Source of the DNA: Nymphalis io
Lineage: Eukaryota; Arthropoda; Insecta; Lepidoptera; Nymphalidae
Length of the DNA: 64,000 bases
Assembly (NCBI RefSeq): GCF_905147045.1
Contig: NC_065916.1
Location: forward strand, 4,132,468-4,196,467
Reading direction: 5' to 3'
In this document: piece after piece, positions 63,672-64,000 of the stretch
Layout: each line of letters opens with the position of its first letter
How positions within the stretch are numbered: the stretch's first letter is position 1
Notes under the pieces: generated by a model
What the model was told of the DNA's origin: nothing
Database searches by the model: none
The model's input: the letters and a program-made list of their open reading frames with translations, nothing else
Position numbers and translations under genes: made by a program

Positions 63672-64000
63672 CTGGGTATTTTGTTTATTCCATGCGCACG
63701 GCTCTGTACATTTGTTAGCTCTATGGCGAAATCGCGCATGATAGTAGCAAAGATCATCGGCGCTCCGTGACTTACGTCGTATCATATTACGGCCACGGGA
63801 TTTTGATCGGTAGCGATTATGAGCATTATAATTTCATTTTTTGTGTTGAAATCTTTGAATGTTCTGCAATTCCATCACTTGTAAAGATAACTGAGCCACC
63901 TGTGCTTGCAACACGGAAAGGTTATCAGCTGACGTCGACGGTTTCCTACTAACCTCCGCTATTTGAATAGGCCTTGTATTTTCCATAATTTTGTCTGCAA
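63672..64000 (-). pseudogene. Gypsy Gag C-terminus
   Basis: The minus strand reads SADNLSVLQAQVAQLSLQVM, RFQHKK, an in-frame TGA, then NAHNRYRSKSRGRN and a zinc-knuckle-like CYYHARFRHRANKC, ending near 63675 in a frame different from the protease. Same architecture as the Gag end at 9507-9752. Continues past the window edge. Confidence 0.75.

Larger units (their letters stand above)
62736..64000 (-). mobile_element. Ty3/gypsy remnant with Env-like tail, cut by right edge
   Basis: On the minus strand: Gag end (63675-64000), protease fused to an Env-like membrane tail (63139-63651), an AT-rich 3' region (62745-63138), a polypurine-like AAGGAAGGGAAG (62745-62758) and only about 9-15 bp of an LTR start (TGTTGTGCC) before segment T. 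RT, RNase H and integrase are missing. Gag and protease resemble those of the 5859-10883 element. Confidence 0.75.

Overview
The window looks like repeat-saturated genomic DNA of a lepidopteran insect, probably a butterfly. The basis is several tRNA-derived SINE families of the moth/butterfly type, CR1/Jockey-, RTE- and R2-type LINEs, Ty3/gypsy elements, and spliced exons with GT/AG junctions. No bacterial or single-copy intact host gene is visible. Roughly two thirds of the 64 kb is identifiable mobile DNA, much of it nested. Chromosome and species cannot be read from the sequence; the mix of nested transposons, broken gene fragments and inverted duplications is what one expects of a W (sex-limited) chromosome or another low-recombination block, but that is inference.

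Layout. 1-4020: decayed minus-strand LINE with a PHD-finger ORF1, running off the left edge. 4038-5860: RTE tail, SINE pieces and an 89-bp tandem repeat. 5859-10883: young Ty3/gypsy element with 542-bp LTRs and a 4-bp target duplication. 10884-13655: first copy of a duplicated segment ('S'). 13656-17355: internally deleted gypsy element with 91-bp LTRs. 17356-22785: inverted copy of S plus its extension ('T'), carrying six exons of a GTPBP1/GTPBP2-type GTPase. 22790-24480: AT-rich, featureless. 24494-30393: two copies of one Jockey-type LINE in opposite orientation, and two further GTPase exons (N-terminal region and P-loop) lying downstream of the C-terminal exons. 30542-37342: LTR-element remains with an RTE inserted in an LTR. 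37338-43970: gypsy element with an SR-rich Gag, carrying another gypsy element nested inside its gag. 43971-46149: a 5'-truncated R2 element still joined to 146 bp of its 28S rRNA target. 46150-51520: more gypsy fragments and LTRs. 51520-53632: the main 89-bp arrays. 53655-62735: third copy of S plus T, with the GTPase exons on the minus strand and a nearly intact RTE (940-codon ORF). 62736-64000: gypsy remnant in which protease is fused to an Env-like membrane tail.

How the parts relate. Segment S occurs three times (10884-12945 direct, 19895-22785 inverted, 54229-57303 direct) and T twice (17356-19700 and 57300-62735, inverted), so pieces of one GTPase gene are now scattered as at least five partial sets; none can encode a whole protein. 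Transposon insertions differ between copies, which orders events: SINEs predate the duplication; the 542-bp-LTR gypsy and the second RTE are later. The most striking object is the R2-28S chimera, which sits outside rDNA between two broken LTR elements. All identifications are by eye from motifs; no database search was possible.
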